A stretch of DNA of 64,000 bases from Alphaproteobacteria bacterium (GCA_017647405.1 JAGCKR010000064.1:73988-137987), one strand, 5' to 3'; counted from the first letter of the stretch, positions 9,952 to 19,386 are shown. Made by a program: numbers and translations. The notes: generated from the letters alone by a model not told the origin.

Positions 9952-11631
9952 ATGGCTGCATATCAATATATTTATGTGATGAAAGACTTGTGCAAAACTT
10001 TTCCGGGCGGAAAAGAAGTTTTAAAACATATCTGGCTTAGTTTTTTCCCGGGGGCCAAGATTGGTGTGATTGGGCCAAATGGTGCGGGTAAATCAACGCT
10101 TATTAAAATTATGGCCGGTTTAGATCAAGATTTTACAGGGGAAGCATTTGCAGCCGATGGTGTTAAAGTGGGATATTTACCGCAAGAACCGCAATTGGAT
10201 CCAAATAAAGATGTGATGGGAAATATCATGGATGGTGTTGGCGAGATTAGAGATTTACTTGCACGATTTGAAGAAGTAAACATGAAATTTGCTGATCCAG
10301 ATGCTGATATGGATGCCCTTTTAATGGAGCAGGCCGAATTGCAAGAAAAAATTGATGCCTGTAATGGCTGGGAATTAGAACGCACTATTGAAATTGCAAT
10401 GGATGCACTTCGTTGTCCCCCAGCTGACGCAGATGTGACCAAACTTTCCGGTGGGGAAAAACGCCGTGTGGCTCTTTGCCGTTTATTGCTTTCAAAACCG
10501 GATATGTTGCTGTTAGACGAACCGACAAACCACTTGGATGCCGAATCTGTTGCTTGGTTGCAAGTTTTCTTGAAAAACTATACGGGAACAGTTGTGATGG
10601 TAACGCACGATAGATACTTCCTTGATAATGTGACCGGTTGGATTTTGGAAATGGATCGTGGGGAAGGGATTCCATTTGAAGGAAATTATACAAGTTGGTT
10701 AGAGCAAAAACAAAAACGCATGGAACAAGAGCAAAATGCGGATAATAACCGTCAAAAAACATTGAAAGAAGAGTTGGAATGGGTGCGCCAATCTCCAAAG
10801 GCACGTCAAGCAAAATCAAAAGCGCGTATTACGGCTTATGAAGAACTCTTGAAAAAATCACAAGAAAGAGAAAAAGCGCCGGAAGTTGCTCAAATTATTA
10901 TTCCGGCAGGTCCAAGATTGGGGCAGGTTGTTTTAGAAGCCGAAAATTTAACTAAAGCATTTGGGGAAAAGCTTTTATTTGAAAATCTTTCATTTAAACT
11001 TCCTGCTGGTGGTATTGTGGGAATTATCGGGCCAAATGGCGCTGGTAAAACTACATTGATGAAAATTATCACAGGGCAAGAAAAACCAGATAGCGGTTCT
11101 TTCCGTGTTGGGGAAACGGTGGCATTGGGCTATGTTGATCAATCTCGTGATGCTTTGGACGATAATAAAACAGTTTGGCAAGAAATTTCAGAAGGTAAAG
11201 ATATTTTAACACTTGGCAAACGTGAAGTAAATTCCAGAGGTTATGTTTCTCAATTTAACTTTAAAGGACCAGATCAACAAAAGAAAGTTGGTCAACTTTC
11301 AGGTGGTGAACGCAATCGTGTTCACATGGCAAAAATGCTTAAACAAGGCGCTAATGTTCTTTTGCTCGATGAACCGACAAACGATTTAGATGTTGATACT
11401 TTGAGAGCATTAGAAGAAGCGTTAATGAACTTCCCAGGATGCGCCGTGATTACTTCTCACGATAGATGGTTTTTGGATAGACTTGCAACGCATATTTTGG
11501 CTTTTGAAGGTGATAGCCAAGTGGTTTATTTTGAAGGTAACTATGAGGAATATGAAGCAGATCGCAAACGCCGTTTGGGTGCGGAAGCTGATCAACCTCA
11601 TCGGATTAAATATAAACCGATTTCACGATAA
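9952..11631 (+). CDS. ettA: EttA, energy-dependent translational throttle ATPase (ABC-F)
   Basis: A 559-residue cytoplasmic ABC-F protein with two ATPase cassettes and no membrane domain; it binds the ribosomal E site and gates entry into elongation according to ATP level. Both cassettes are intact: Walker A GPNGAGKS and GPNGAGKT, signatures LSGGEKRR and LSGGERNR, Walker [12 protein letters not shown] and [11 protein letters not shown]. The linker between them (about 240-310) is rich in Lys, Gln and Glu as in EttA. The length equals the E. coli protein and the N-terminus ([21 protein letters not shown]) is EttA-specific. Confidence 0.95.
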   Translation: MAAYQYIYVMKDLCKTFPGGKEVLKHIWLSFFPGAKIGVIGPNGAGKSTLIKIMAGLDQDFTGEAFAADGVKVGYLPQEPQLDPNKDVMGNIMDGVGEIRDLLARFEEVNMKFADPDADMDALLMEQAELQEKIDACNGWELERTIEIAMDALRCPPADADVTKLSGGEKRRVALCRLLLSKPDMLLLDEPTNHLDAESVAWLQVFLKNYTGTVVMVTHDRYFLDNVTGWILEMDRGEGIPFEGNYTSWLEQKQKRMEQEQNADNNRQKTLKEELEWVRQSPKARQAKSKARITAYEELLKKSQEREKAPEVAQIIIPAGPRLGQVVLEAENLTKAFGEKLLFENLSFKLPAGGIVGIIGPNGAGKTTLMKIITGQEKPDSGSFRVGETVALGYVDQSRDALDDNKTVWQEISEGKDILTLGKREVNSRGYVSQFNFKGPDQQKKVGQLSGGERNRVHMAKMLKQGANVLLLDEPTNDLDVDTLRALEEALMNFPGCAVITSHDRWFLDRLATHILAFEGDSQVVYFEGNYEEYEADRKRRLGAEADQPHRIKYKPISR

Positions 11632-11632
11632 G

Positions 11633-11666
11633 AAAAATGCCGGAAAATTTTTCCGGCATTTTTTTA
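11633..11666 (+). terminator. Rho-independent terminator of ettA
   Basis: A stem of AAAATGCCGGAAA with its complement flanks a two-base loop and is followed by a T-run, starting two bases after the ettA stop codon. Confidence 0.9.
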
Positions 11667-11705
11667 TGAAACTATACCCTTGAATGCTTTCGCTTTTTTG
11701 AATAC

Positions 11706-11728
11706 AAAAAGAGGGCTTAATCGCCCTC
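11706..11728 (-). terminator. Rho-independent terminator of the nagB operon
   Basis: On the minus strand a GAGGGC/GCCCTC stem (11711-11728) is followed by a five-T run. It lies about 37 bp beyond the stop of the 156-residue gene downstream of nagB. Confidence 0.78.
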
Positions 11729-11764
11729 AGTAGTATATTGTTTTGCTGATGCAAAAAAAGTGAT

Positions 11765-12235
11765 TTATAATAGGTGCATAAATAAATCATACTCTTCTTG
11801 ACTCATTTTTGAAACAAGATATGTTTTTGAAGAGCCATCGGCCTGAATATCTTCATAAAGGCATTCAACAGTTCCGTTATTAGTGCGTTTATATAGAATA
11901 TCTTTGGCGTTAACGGTCCCTCTGGAAACAAGTTTTTCCTCTTTTTCATCGTATTGTAAAATGGTATACCCATGAAAATGACCGTTTTGAAATTTGGGAG
12001 TGAATTTTAATTGAGCTTCTTCATGTGTTTCATATTCTTGAGCTGAAAGAATCCATTTTTGACCTTCATAAGAAACGGCATAGGAGCCATTATCATTATC
12101 TTGAACGGATAAAATTATTTTTTTTCCTTTTGTGTCTTTTAAAAATTGATTGCCTTGCTTAACGGCATATCCTAGAAAACAACCACTTTTTTCATCATAT
12201 TCCGGTAGAATTGAAAGTTTATCTTGATGCGTCAT
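11765..12235 (-). CDS. Hypothetical protein, 156 residues
   Basis: A soluble, charged protein without signal peptide or membrane segment; I do not recognise the family. It is rich in Tyr, Gln, Lys and Glu and contains alternating hydrophobic/polar stretches (for example NGSYAVSYEGQKWILS and FHGYTILQYDEKEEKLV) typical of a beta-sheet fold. It follows nagB by 36 bp, has a good GGGGG ribosome binding site, and shares its terminator, so it is likely co-transcribed. Whether it has anything to do with amino sugar metabolism is unknown. Confidence 0.72.
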   Translation of the reverse strand: MTHQDKLSILPEYDEKSGCFLGYAVKQGNQFLKDTKGKKIILSVQDNDNGSYAVSYEGQKWILSAQEYETHEEAQLKFTPKFQNGHFHGYTILQYDEKEEKLVSRGTVNAKDILYKRTNNGTVECLYEDIQADGSSKTYLVSKMSQEEYDLFMHLL

Positions 12236-12271
12236 AATTATTTCCCCCTTTTAAATAATAATAACTGATGA

Positions 12272-13018
12272 TTAAGAAAGTTTTGAGCCGGCTTCTTCAT
12301 CAATAACGAAAATACTTTTGGTGTGATTTTGCATTAAGGAGGCCGGGCAGTTCTCGGAAACCGCCATTCGTGTGCTTTGATACATGGCTTCGGCTTTTTT
12401 ACGGCCAAGCGCCAAAACAATTACTTCTTTGGCATTAAAAATTGTTTTTAATCCAATGGTTAAAGCTTTTTGGGGAACGTCTTCTTTTTTTTCAAAAAAT
12501 CTTGAGTTAACCTCAATAGTGTTTTGAGTTAATTGTTGCACATGAGTAACCGAGTCAAAAGAGGTTCCAGGTTCATTAAACGCTAAATGACCATTTTCTC
12601 CAATACCGCCTAATTGAATATCAATACCGCCGAAAGAGGCGATTTTTTCTTCATATAAATGGCATTCTTCAGTTGGGTTTTTAGCCAATCCATCTAAAAT
12701 ATGAATTTGATTTTGCGGAATATCAATATGGTTGAATAAATTTTCATTCATGAAATAATGATAACTTTGGTCATGCTCGGCTGACAGGCCTACATACTCA
12801 TCCATATTGAACGTAACAACGTTTTTAAAAGAAATTTGACCTGCTTTATAGGCTGCAACAAGGCGCTTATAAACATCAATGGGAGTTGAGCCGGTTGGTA
12901 ATCCCAAAACCAAAAAAGGTTTTTCGGCACTTGGCTGAAAGTCTTTTATAGCAGAGATTAATTTATCTGCTGTCCAATTGCAAGCTTCTTCTTTTGTTTT
13001 GAAAATAAGAACTTTCAT
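12272..13018 (-). CDS. nagB: Glucosamine-6-phosphate deaminase NagB
   Basis: A 248-residue enzyme converting glucosamine-6-phosphate to fructose-6-phosphate and ammonia, linking amino sugar breakdown to glycolysis. Family motifs are present: LGLPTGSTP near residue 40, NMDEYVGL, the SYHYFMNENLFNHI segment, and GGIGENGHLAFNEPG with the catalytic acid/His pair. A strong GAGGGAGG ribosome binding site precedes the start. No nagA is adjacent; the next gene is a small unknown. The protein is slightly shorter than E. coli NagB (266), consistent with lacking the allosteric C-terminus, although that is an inference. Confidence 0.93.
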   Translation of the reverse strand: MKVLIFKTKEEACNWTADKLISAIKDFQPSAEKPFLVLGLPTGSTPIDVYKRLVAAYKAGQISFKNVVTFNMDEYVGLSAEHDQSYHYFMNENLFNHIDIPQNQIHILDGLAKNPTEECHLYEEKIASFGGIDIQLGGIGENGHLAFNEPGTSFDSVTHVQQLTQNTIEVNSRFFEKKEDVPQKALTIGLKTIFNAKEVIVLALGRKKAEAMYQSTRMAVSENCPASLMQNHTKSIFVIDEEAGSKLS

Positions 13019-13091
13019 TTTTCCTCCCTCTGTTATTTTTCTTAAATTTTAGAGTATATCCATTTTTTTTTAATTTCAACTTTATTTTTTA

Positions 13092-13121
13092 TTGACACAA
13101 AAACTTTTTCTTTTTTATACT
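13092..13121 (+). promoter_or_regulatory. Promoter for the acyltransferase-like gene
   Basis: TTGACA (13092-13097) and TATACT (13116-13121) are 18 bp apart. An upstream in-frame start codon overlaps the -35 element, which supports the ATG at 13158 as the true start. Confidence 0.65.
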
Positions 13122-13157
13122 CCTTTTATTCAGATGAATACCTATAGGGGACTTTTT

Positions 13158-14201
13158 ATGCGTATCGAAGATATTATCAGTGTTTTGAATTTTAAAAATA
13201 TACCCGAAACTTTTATTAAATATGAAAAAAATATTTCGCTAAGAAGATCGGTTATCACAAAAAAAGAATTAGATGAAGCTTTTGCTTTTTATGAGTTGGA
13301 AGAAGAAAAAGAATTTTATCAGCACTGTTTGAATTTAATTGAAGAATTTAAAACAAATAAAGTTCTTAAAAAAGCAGCGCTATTGATTAAATATATTTCA
13401 TTTGAAACAAAAGATGATGAGTTTTTGGAAATGGAATATTGGAAAGCAAAACCGCCTCGTGCTGATATTTCAGCTCTTGTTTTATTAAGTGCCGTTCGTC
13501 AACATAAAAAGGCATTAAAAGGACTTGATAAAAAACAACGCCAGCATCAGATTGTCGGTATTCAAGAAACGATTTTAAGAGGATTGAAACTTTATAAAAT
13601 TAATGGTATAAGTTATGGCTCATTGGCGTGGGGAATTCGTTTTGTTCGTCAATTGTTGATGAAGTTTGGACGGTTGCAGTTTGAATATTCATATTACCGT
13701 GATCCATTTATTGTTGTAAAAGATAAAAAAGGCAAGAAAAAGATTTTAGCAGCCTCAAAAACAATAAAAAACCAAAGTGTATTAATTCAGCCCGGTGATG
13801 TTTGTATCAATATTCATATTGACCGACATGGTCGGTTGGAACCGGAAATGGTAAATCGCTCTCTTGCTTTGGCGAAAAGAGACTTAAAAAAATATTTTCC
13901 GAGTGTTGATAAAGTTGTTTATCGTTGTCATTCTTGGCTACTTAGCCTGCAAATGGAACTGTTTTTAACAAAAGATAGGCATATTATGTATTTTCAAAGC
14001 CTGTTTTTATTATTGCCTCCACATGAAGAAGATATGGGGGATGATTTTTTCCGCTTTTTATTTAATACTCAAAAAACAAGTGTTGGGTTTTCCATTGAAA
14101 ATTTGCCGGAGGATACGTCTTTGCGTCGGAATGTGAAAAAGCATCTTTTGGAAGGGAAAACGGTGCAAGAGGGAAGAGGCCTTATCTTTGTAGAAGATTA
14201 A
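13158..14201 (+). CDS. GNAT-like acyltransferase domain protein (DUF5596/GNAT_C type)
   Basis: A 347-residue cytoplasmic protein. The N-terminal half (about 1-170) is helical; the C-terminal half carries INIHIDRHGRLEPE, a VYRCHSWLLS segment and MYFQSLFLLL, the pattern I associate with acyltransferase domain proteins having an NAT_N plus GNAT-like C-terminal domain. The substrate of that family is not established. The start was moved to 13158 because AGGGGAC precedes it and the longer frame begins inside the promoter. It is divergent from nagB and monocistronic. The family assignment is from memory of motif shape. Confidence 0.62.
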   Translation: MRIEDIISVLNFKNIPETFIKYEKNISLRRSVITKKELDEAFAFYELEEEKEFYQHCLNLIEEFKTNKVLKKAALLIKYISFETKDDEFLEMEYWKAKPPRADISALVLLSAVRQHKKALKGLDKKQRQHQIVGIQETILRGLKLYKINGISYGSLAWGIRFVRQLLMKFGRLQFEYSYYRDPFIVVKDKKGKKKILAASKTIKNQSVLIQPGDVCINIHIDRHGRLEPEMVNRSLALAKRDLKKYFPSVDKVVYRCHSWLLSLQMELFLTKDRHIMYFQSLFLLLPPHEEDMGDDFFRFLFNTQKTSVGFSIENLPEDTSLRRNVKKHLLEGKTVQEGRGLIFVED

Positions 14202-14206
14202 ACTGA

Positions 14207-14623
14207 TTAAGGTTTGATGAATATTTGATCGCCGATTTTGATTTGTTTATTCGTTGTGGTACCACCTAAAACTTCAATGACCCCAACGGCAGGTTCTTTG
14301 GAAAGGATTATCTCTTCGCTAAATGGTTCTGCATTTTTGTGAATATGCGTGATGCGTCCGTTTTCATCAAAGAAAATCATATCAAGAGGGAGATAGGTAT
14401 TTTTCATCCACATCCTTAAAATGGATTTGTTCTCAAATATAAATGTCATTCCGTAATTATCAGGAATCTCTTTTTGAAACATAAGGCCCTGTTGCTGTTT
14501 TAATGGTGTGTCAGCAATATCTGTTTGAAAGGTATACGAATTTTCTTTGGTTTGAATAATAAATTCAGCCGATAAAACATCAAAAGAAAAAAAAGTCATT
14601 ATGAGAAAGAGAAGTTTTTTCAT
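14207..14623 (-). CDS. DUF192 family exported protein
   Basis: A 138-residue small beta-barrel-fold protein with a cleavable signal peptide (residues 1-18, ending FDVLSA). DUF192 hallmarks are present: LKQQQGLMFQKEIP, GMTFIFE, the strongly conserved MWMKNTYLPLDMIFFDE and a C-terminal AVGVIEVLGGTT. Function of the family is unknown; many members are periplasmic. The start at 14623 overlaps the upstream Bax-like gene as ATGA, so the two are translationally coupled. An upstream in-frame ATG would put extra residues before the signal peptide and is less likely. Confidence 0.85.
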   Translation of the reverse strand: MKKLLFLIMTFFSFDVLSAEFIIQTKENSYTFQTDIADTPLKQQQGLMFQKEIPDNYGMTFIFENKSILRMWMKNTYLPLDMIFFDENGRITHIHKNAEPFSEEIILSKEPAVGVIEVLGGTTTNKQIKIGDQIFIKP

Positions 14624-15543
14624 TTGGTTAATTCGCATCCTTTTTCAAAACAGGCTGCATCCATTTCCTTGATATATCCAAGTGAGTAAACGAGCCTAAG
14701 TTGATCAACAAACGAAGGGATAAAATGCGCATAATTTCGAATGCCGTAAACAAGATATTGACCAAAAATCGGATTTTCAAAAAGTCTGAAATGGGCGCGG
14801 GTTGCACGGGCTTCACTCAGTTGCGATCTGGAATTAATTTGAAGGGCAAAGCTTTCTGTTGCTTCAGATAATTTATTAAATTTTATCGGTGTATATTGAA
14901 CATTTTTATCCCAAGCATGTTCAAAAAATGGTGAATCTTTTTCCTTTTGCCCCCAATTAGTTGCCCAAATGGCAACGGCCATACCCAGTGAAACAGGAAT
15001 AATATCCACGCGTTTTATGAGCTCTGTGATTTGTGCTGTTTGTTCTTTAAGATGAATAACATCATATTTTTCAATCATTCTAGAAAGAAAGGTTTCTTCA
15101 ATAGTTGATAATTGTTCATTATTTTTGATTTTTTCATCTAAAATTAAAATAATCTTTCTTTCCTTCATAATCATTTCATTAACACGTAAAATATGCGGTG
15201 TTATTAACTTCATAAAAAGTGTTTGATCGGCAACTGAGGTAATGTTAAAATCATCCGGAATTTTTTCAACAAAAATTGCTGGAACGCTATCCGCTTTAAT
15301 CTCTTTAAAAAGCTCTTCGATGCCTTTTTTATCAATGGAATCGATATATTTCCCTTCAATAGGTTCATGGATTTTGGAAATTAAATAATCAGTTGGCGTA
15401 TTGGATTTTTTTATTTCACCAATAAGGTTGGGGGTTTCTGTATTATTTTTTGCCTGATGTTCATAAGAAAGTGTTCCTGCCATATATCCCAAGTAGGAAA
15501 ATATGATAAAACATCCGCTGATTAATAAAATTTCTTTTTTCAA
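14620..15543 (-). CDS. Bax-like glucosaminidase-fold protein, catalytic Glu missing
   Basis: A 307-residue protein anchored by an N-terminal hydrophobic segment (about 5-24). Residues 85-210 follow the E. coli Bax/glucosaminidase pattern: VPAIFVEKIPDDF, LITPHILRVNEMI, then VDIIPVSLGMAVAIW ending in ATNWG. In active relatives that helix reads ...AANES.WG with Glu as general acid; here the aligned residue is Ala194, so hydrolase activity is doubtful. The C-terminal RSQLSEARATRAHFR and YVYGIRNYAHFI.S segments are also Bax-like. It lies between murJ (14 bp gap) and a DUF192 gene (ATGA overlap). It may act as a peptidoglycan-binding pseudoenzyme; that is inference. Confidence 0.66.
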   Translation of the reverse strand: MKKEILLISGCFIIFSYLGYMAGTLSYEHQAKNNTETPNLIGEIKKSNTPTDYLISKIHEPIEGKYIDSIDKKGIEELFKEIKADSVPAIFVEKIPDDFNITSVADQTLFMKLITPHILRVNEMIMKERKIILILDEKIKNNEQLSTIEETFLSRMIEKYDVIHLKEQTAQITELIKRVDIIPVSLGMAVAIWATNWGQKEKDSPFFEHAWDKNVQYTPIKFNKLSEATESFALQINSRSQLSEARATRAHFRLFENPIFGQYLVYGIRNYAHFIPSFVDQLRLVYSLGYIKEMDAACFEKGCELTK

Positions 15544-15557
15544 AATAGCCCCCTTGT

Positions 15558-17138
15558 TTACGATCGTTTGATAAGTTTTTTAATATCGCTTAGTAAAATC
15601 CCTTTAAAAAGAATGATAGATGTTGAAAAAATCATGATTGCACATCCGATTAAAACACTTAATAGGAAAACGGATAAAACTGATGCCTCACTTTGCCAAG
15701 CGGGAAACAGTTGGTTTAAAAGAAGTTTTAATCCAAAAACAAATGCACTCATGATAATGGTTGCCATTAAAATGCGCGGTAACCGATATTTACATAAAGT
15801 ATCAATTTTTAAATCCCCTTGTTTATGAAGGCGAATAATATATTGACAGGCATTAATCCAAACGGTGATACCAGTGGCCAAAGCAATTCCTAAATATCCC
15901 AAAAACTGCATTAAAATAATGGCCAAAACGGCATTTAAAATCACGCCAACAACAGCAATTTGAACAGGGGTTTTCGTGTCACCTTTTGCAAAGAAAAAGG
16001 GAGAAAGCGTTTTGGTGAGCATATAGGCAGGTAATCCGATTGAAAAAACAATCAGTGCCCATGCTGTATGAGTTGAATCGGAAGAAGAAAATAAACCGCG
16101 TTCAAATAAAATACGGATAATGGGTTCACTCAGTAACATTAATCCGGCCATAGAAGCCGTTGACATGGCAACAGATAATTCAAGTGCTCGACTAACTTGT
16201 GTATTTGCTTTATCAATTTCTTTCGCTTTGATGTGTTTGGATAGTAATGGTAAAAGCGCTGTTCCGATGGCGGTTCCGATAATGCCGACAGGTAATTGAA
16301 ACAGATGGTGCGCATAGTTGAGCCAAGAAATGGCGCCGGCTCCTACAAAGGAAACTAAAAACGTATCAAAAAACAGATTGATTTGATAAACGCCTGAACC
16401 TAAAACACCGGGAGCCATTTTTTTGAGCAGGGTTTTAACTTCTTTTGATAAATGAAATAGCGCTTTAAATGGCGAGATAAGACCGATCAGAAAGTCGGCT
16501 TTTTTGAGATGCCAATAAAGGAAGATAAATTCAATAATACCGGCCAATAAAACGCCGATTGAAAGAGCATAGGCAGCCGCATAAGGTGAATGGATGAATG
16601 GGCGGATGCCAAATAATGAAGCAATCATTGTCAGGTTTAAAATGGTGGGAGTAAAGGCTGCAGCCCAAAACTTTTCTTTGGCATTTAACATGCCGGCTAA
16701 TAAAGAAACAAGTGAAACAAAAATCAAAAATGGAAAGGTGATTCGGCTTAAATTAGTTGTGAGTGCTAATTTACCATCAATTTCTTCAAACCCGGGAGCT
16801 AAGACAAACATAAAGTTTGGCATAAAAATTTCAACCAGAATGGTGAATAGTAATAAAACATAAAACAAGAAGCTAAAAACATTTCTTGCAAAAACACGTG
16901 CTTTTTTTTCACCATTTGACTGCATAATGCCCGATAAAATCGGAACAAAGGCAACATTTAAAGTCCCTTCTGCGAAAAGCGAACGAAAAAGATTTGGAAA
17001 CCTTAATGCAACAAAAAAAGCATCAGCCATCATGCTGGCGCCTAAGAATTTGGCGATGAGAATATCTCTGATAAAACCGACAATTCGGCTGAGAGTTGTT
17101 CCAAATGCCACACTGATAATCGATTTCATTAAATTCAT
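15558..17138 (-). CDS. murJ: MurJ (MviN), lipid II flippase
   Basis: A 526-residue inner membrane protein with about 14 membrane segments that moves lipid II to the periplasmic face for peptidoglycan synthesis. The N-terminus is characteristic: TTLSRIVGFIRD, GASMMADAFFVALRFPNLFRSLFAEG. The MAPGVLGSGVYQINLFFDT segment lines the central cavity in the family. It heads a minus-strand group with the Bax-like and DUF192 genes, which fits a cell-envelope theme. The putative -10 ends only 7 bases before the ATG and there is no ribosome binding site for either possible start, so the mRNA is probably leaderless. Confidence 0.94.
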   Translation of the reverse strand: MNLMKSIISVAFGTTLSRIVGFIRDILIAKFLGASMMADAFFVALRFPNLFRSLFAEGTLNVAFVPILSGIMQSNGEKKARVFARNVFSFLFYVLLLFTILVEIFMPNFMFVLAPGFEEIDGKLALTTNLSRITFPFLIFVSLVSLLAGMLNAKEKFWAAAFTPTILNLTMIASLFGIRPFIHSPYAAAYALSIGVLLAGIIEFIFLYWHLKKADFLIGLISPFKALFHLSKEVKTLLKKMAPGVLGSGVYQINLFFDTFLVSFVGAGAISWLNYAHHLFQLPVGIIGTAIGTALLPLLSKHIKAKEIDKANTQVSRALELSVAMSTASMAGLMLLSEPIIRILFERGLFSSSDSTHTAWALIVFSIGLPAYMLTKTLSPFFFAKGDTKTPVQIAVVGVILNAVLAIILMQFLGYLGIALATGITVWINACQYIIRLHKQGDLKIDTLCKYRLPRILMATIIMSAFVFGLKLLLNQLFPAWQSEASVLSVFLLSVLIGCAIMIFSTSIILFKGILLSDIKKLIKRS

Positions 17139-17145
17139 GAGTTAC

Positions 17146-17174
17146 AGTATAAAGAATTTAAAAATGAATTACAA
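17146..17174 (-). promoter_or_regulatory. Promoter for murJ
   Basis: Minus-strand TTGTAA (17169-17174) and TATACT (17146-17151) with 17 bp spacing. The -10 ends seven bases before the murJ ATG, placing the expected transcript start at or next to the start codon. Confidence 0.6.
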
Positions 17175-17207
17175 GTAAATAACACTTTCTTTTTGTTTCA
17201 AAATGTG

Positions 17208-17250
17208 TATAATCGAGGCAATTAATCACCGACGGGCTTCTTTTAAGCCC
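17208..17250 (+). promoter_or_regulatory. Extended -10 promoter and 5' hairpin of fabD
   Basis: TGTG followed by TATAAT (17208-17213) looks like an extended -10 element without a clear -35. About 20 bases downstream, GGGCTT (17234-17239) and AAGCCC (17245-17250) form a hairpin followed by a short T stretch, close to the expected transcript 5' end. It may stabilise the message or act as a weak terminator. Confidence 0.45.
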
Positions 17251-17271
17251 TTTATATTGAAAGGATATATT

Positions 17272-18216
17272 ATGACACTTGCATTTGTTTTTCCGGGACA
17301 AGGTTCCCAATCCGTTGGTATGGGGAAAGATTTATATGATAATTTTTCTGTTGCCAAAGATGTTTTTAATGAAGTGGATGAAGCTGTTTGTTTTAAACTT
17401 TCAAGCTTGATGTTTGAAGGGGATATGGCTGAGTTAACAAAAACAGTTCACGCACAACCGGCTATTATGGCAACATCAATGGCTGCCTTAAAAGTGATTG
17501 AAAAAGAAACGGGCAAAAACATTCAAGAGTTAGCTTCTTTTGTTGCTGGTCATTCATTGGGTGAATATGGAGCCCTTTGTGCAGCAGGGGCTTTAAGTTT
17601 GTTTGATACGGCTAAGCTTTTAAAAGCAAGAGGCGAATATATGCAAGAAGCTTCTCTTAAAAATCCAGGGGCAATGGCTGCTGTTTTAGGGCTTTCATTA
17701 AAAGAGGTGAATGAACTTGTTAATAAAGCTTGTGATGAAACAAAAAAATGCTATATTGCTAATGATAATTGTCAAGGTCAAGTTGTGATCAGTGGGCATA
17801 AAGAAGCGATTGAAAAGGCTGCATTACTTGCTCCTGAAATGGGCGCCAAAAAATGCGTTATATTGCCAGTGAGTGGTGGATTTCATTCCCCATTAATGGA
17901 GGAAGCTGCTGTAAAAATGCAAGAAGAGTTGGTTAAAACAAATCTTGTTAATCCAGTGATTCCAGTAATTTCAAATGTGACAGCAGAAGCAGAAACGAAT
18001 GCCGATAAAATTAAGGAGTTATTGGTGGCTCAAGTAACCGGTTCTGTTCGGTGGACAGAATCTGTTTCCTATATGCAAATGAAAGGAGTAACAGATTTTG
18101 TTGAATGTGGAAATGGTAAAGTTTTAACTGGTTTGATTAAACGTATTGTGCCGGATGCTAGATTGTTAAATGTTGGCACCAAGGATCAGGTTGAACAAGC
18201 ATTAAGCTTTTTCTAA
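17272..18216 (+). CDS. fabD: Malonyl-CoA:ACP transacylase FabD
   Basis: A 314-residue enzyme that loads malonyl groups onto acyl carrier protein for fatty acid synthesis. GQGSQ at the N-terminus, the nucleophile elbow GHSLGEYGAL (Ser near residue 92) and GGFHSPLM containing the catalytic His mark the family. The start at 17272 is chosen because AAAGGATAT precedes it and because conserved sequence begins there; a longer in-frame start would run through the promoter and hairpin. The gene stands alone, not in a fab operon. Confidence 0.95.
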   Translation: MTLAFVFPGQGSQSVGMGKDLYDNFSVAKDVFNEVDEAVCFKLSSLMFEGDMAELTKTVHAQPAIMATSMAALKVIEKETGKNIQELASFVAGHSLGEYGALCAAGALSLFDTAKLLKARGEYMQEASLKNPGAMAAVLGLSLKEVNELVNKACDETKKCYIANDNCQGQVVISGHKEAIEKAALLAPEMGAKKCVILPVSGGFHSPLMEEAAVKMQEELVKTNLVNPVIPVISNVTAEAETNADKIKELLVAQVTGSVRWTESVSYMQMKGVTDFVECGNGKVLTGLIKRIVPDARLLNVGTKDQVEQALSFF

Positions 18217-18227
18217 ACCGAAAGATA

Positions 18228-18257
18228 AAAAAAACCGGCAAATTTGCCGGTTTTTTT
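18228..18257. terminator. Bidirectional terminator between fabD and neuC
   Basis: ACCGGCAAATTTGCCGGT (18234-18251) is a perfect inverted repeat flanked by an A-run on the left and a T-run on the right, so it can end both the plus-strand fabD and the minus-strand neuC transcripts. Confidence 0.9.
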
Positions 18258-18270
18258 GTTGTTTTAATGA

Positions 18271-19386
18271 TTATAATTTATGAAATGTTTTTTGAACTTT
18301 TACCTTGAAAAATTCATCCGTAAAAACTTTTTTAAGTGTTTTAAAAAAGGCTTCGCGATAATGATATTTAACCTGTTTCTTTTTACTTTTTTGAATCTTT
18401 TTTATTGTTTGGTTGACGGTGGATAAATCATCCAGATGATAAAAATCGCTTAGACCAAGATGCTCAAATCGATTACTTTGTCGACAGCCAATATCAATGA
18501 CCGGTACCTGATAAAAAGGAGCTTCTTTAATGCCACAGGACGAATTTCCAATTAAAAAATCGGCATTTTTTAAAAGATAATTGAATGCATTAAATGAGAA
18601 TGATTTAACAAAATGGAACTTTTCATCTATTGCATATTTTTGGTAAGCTTTTAAAACAATGTCAGAACCTAAATCATTATTTGGCAAAATAACAACATAT
18701 TCTTTTTCGCTTTTTTTTAGTTCACTCATCAAAGAAGTGATTTCTTGTCCTAGTTTTTTTTGATCTAGTGTTGTAACCGGATGATAAATTAAAACGGCAT
18801 AATTTTTATAACTATTTAAAATTTTAAGTTCTTTTAAAGAAGGTTGACCAATTTCAAATGCAAGTGAAGAGTTGCCGGTGATAAAAATCGATTCTTCTTT
18901 TTCCCCCATTTGAATTAATGTTTTTTTAGATGTTTCATCGGCCACTAAAAAACGTTGAGAAAGTTTGCTTGTGGCATGACGAATAAGTTCATCGACCGAA
19001 CCGGAAAAATCGCCGGCTTCAATGTGGCATACAGGTACATTATTAAAAACAGCGGCTTCGGCAGCAGCCAAGACTTCAGGTCTATCCCCATGAACAAACA
19101 CGAAATCAATTTTATCTTTTTTGATGTGTTTGTCATATGCTTTCAAAATATGTGCTGTTTCAATGGCTGTTGAAGAAGATTTAAATCCTTTATCTGTTCG
19201 GATAATGCACTTTTTTTTTAAATCTTCTTTAATGAATTTATAGGTTGAGCCATATTTTTTAAGCATATTCATACCTGTCGTAAAAACAAAGATGTTTTTA
19301 TCTTTTTCTTCGCATAAAAAATCAATATATGGTTTGATTTTTCCATAATCGGCTCGGGTGCCAGAGATAAATGAAATATTTGTCAT
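18271..19386 (-). CDS. neuC: NeuC-type UDP-GlcNAc 2-epimerase (hydrolysing)
   Basis: A 371-residue GT-B fold enzyme that releases an N-acetylmannosamine-type sugar from UDP-GlcNAc or a bacillosamine analogue, the first step of nonulosonic acid synthesis. The N-terminal SGTRADYGKIKP, FVHGDRPEVLAAA, CHIEAGD and near the end GNSSCGIKEAP match NeuC/LegG proteins. It overlaps neuB by 4 bp (ATGA), so translation is coupled. Sialic and legionaminic acid versions cannot be distinguished here because the other pathway genes are not in the window. Confidence 0.88.
   Translation of the reverse strand: MTNISFISGTRADYGKIKPYIDFLCEEKDKNIFVFTTGMNMLKKYGSTYKFIKEDLKKKCIIRTDKGFKSSSTAIETAHILKAYDKHIKKDKIDFVFVHGDRPEVLAAAEAAVFNNVPVCHIEAGDFSGSVDELIRHATSKLSQRFLVADETSKKTLIQMGEKEESIFITGNSSLAFEIGQPSLKELKILNSYKNYAVLIYHPVTTLDQKKLGQEITSLMSELKKSEKEYVVILPNNDLGSDIVLKAYQKYAIDEKFHFVKSFSFNAFNYLLKNADFLIGNSSCGIKEAPFYQVPVIDIGCRQSNRFEHLGLSDFYHLDDLSTVNQTIKKIQKSKKKQVKYHYREAFFKTLKKVFTDEFFKVKVQKTFHKL

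Noticed and set aside
10385..10819. 144-codon minus-strand frame within ettA
   Set aside because: Antisense to a highly conserved gene with no ribosome binding site.
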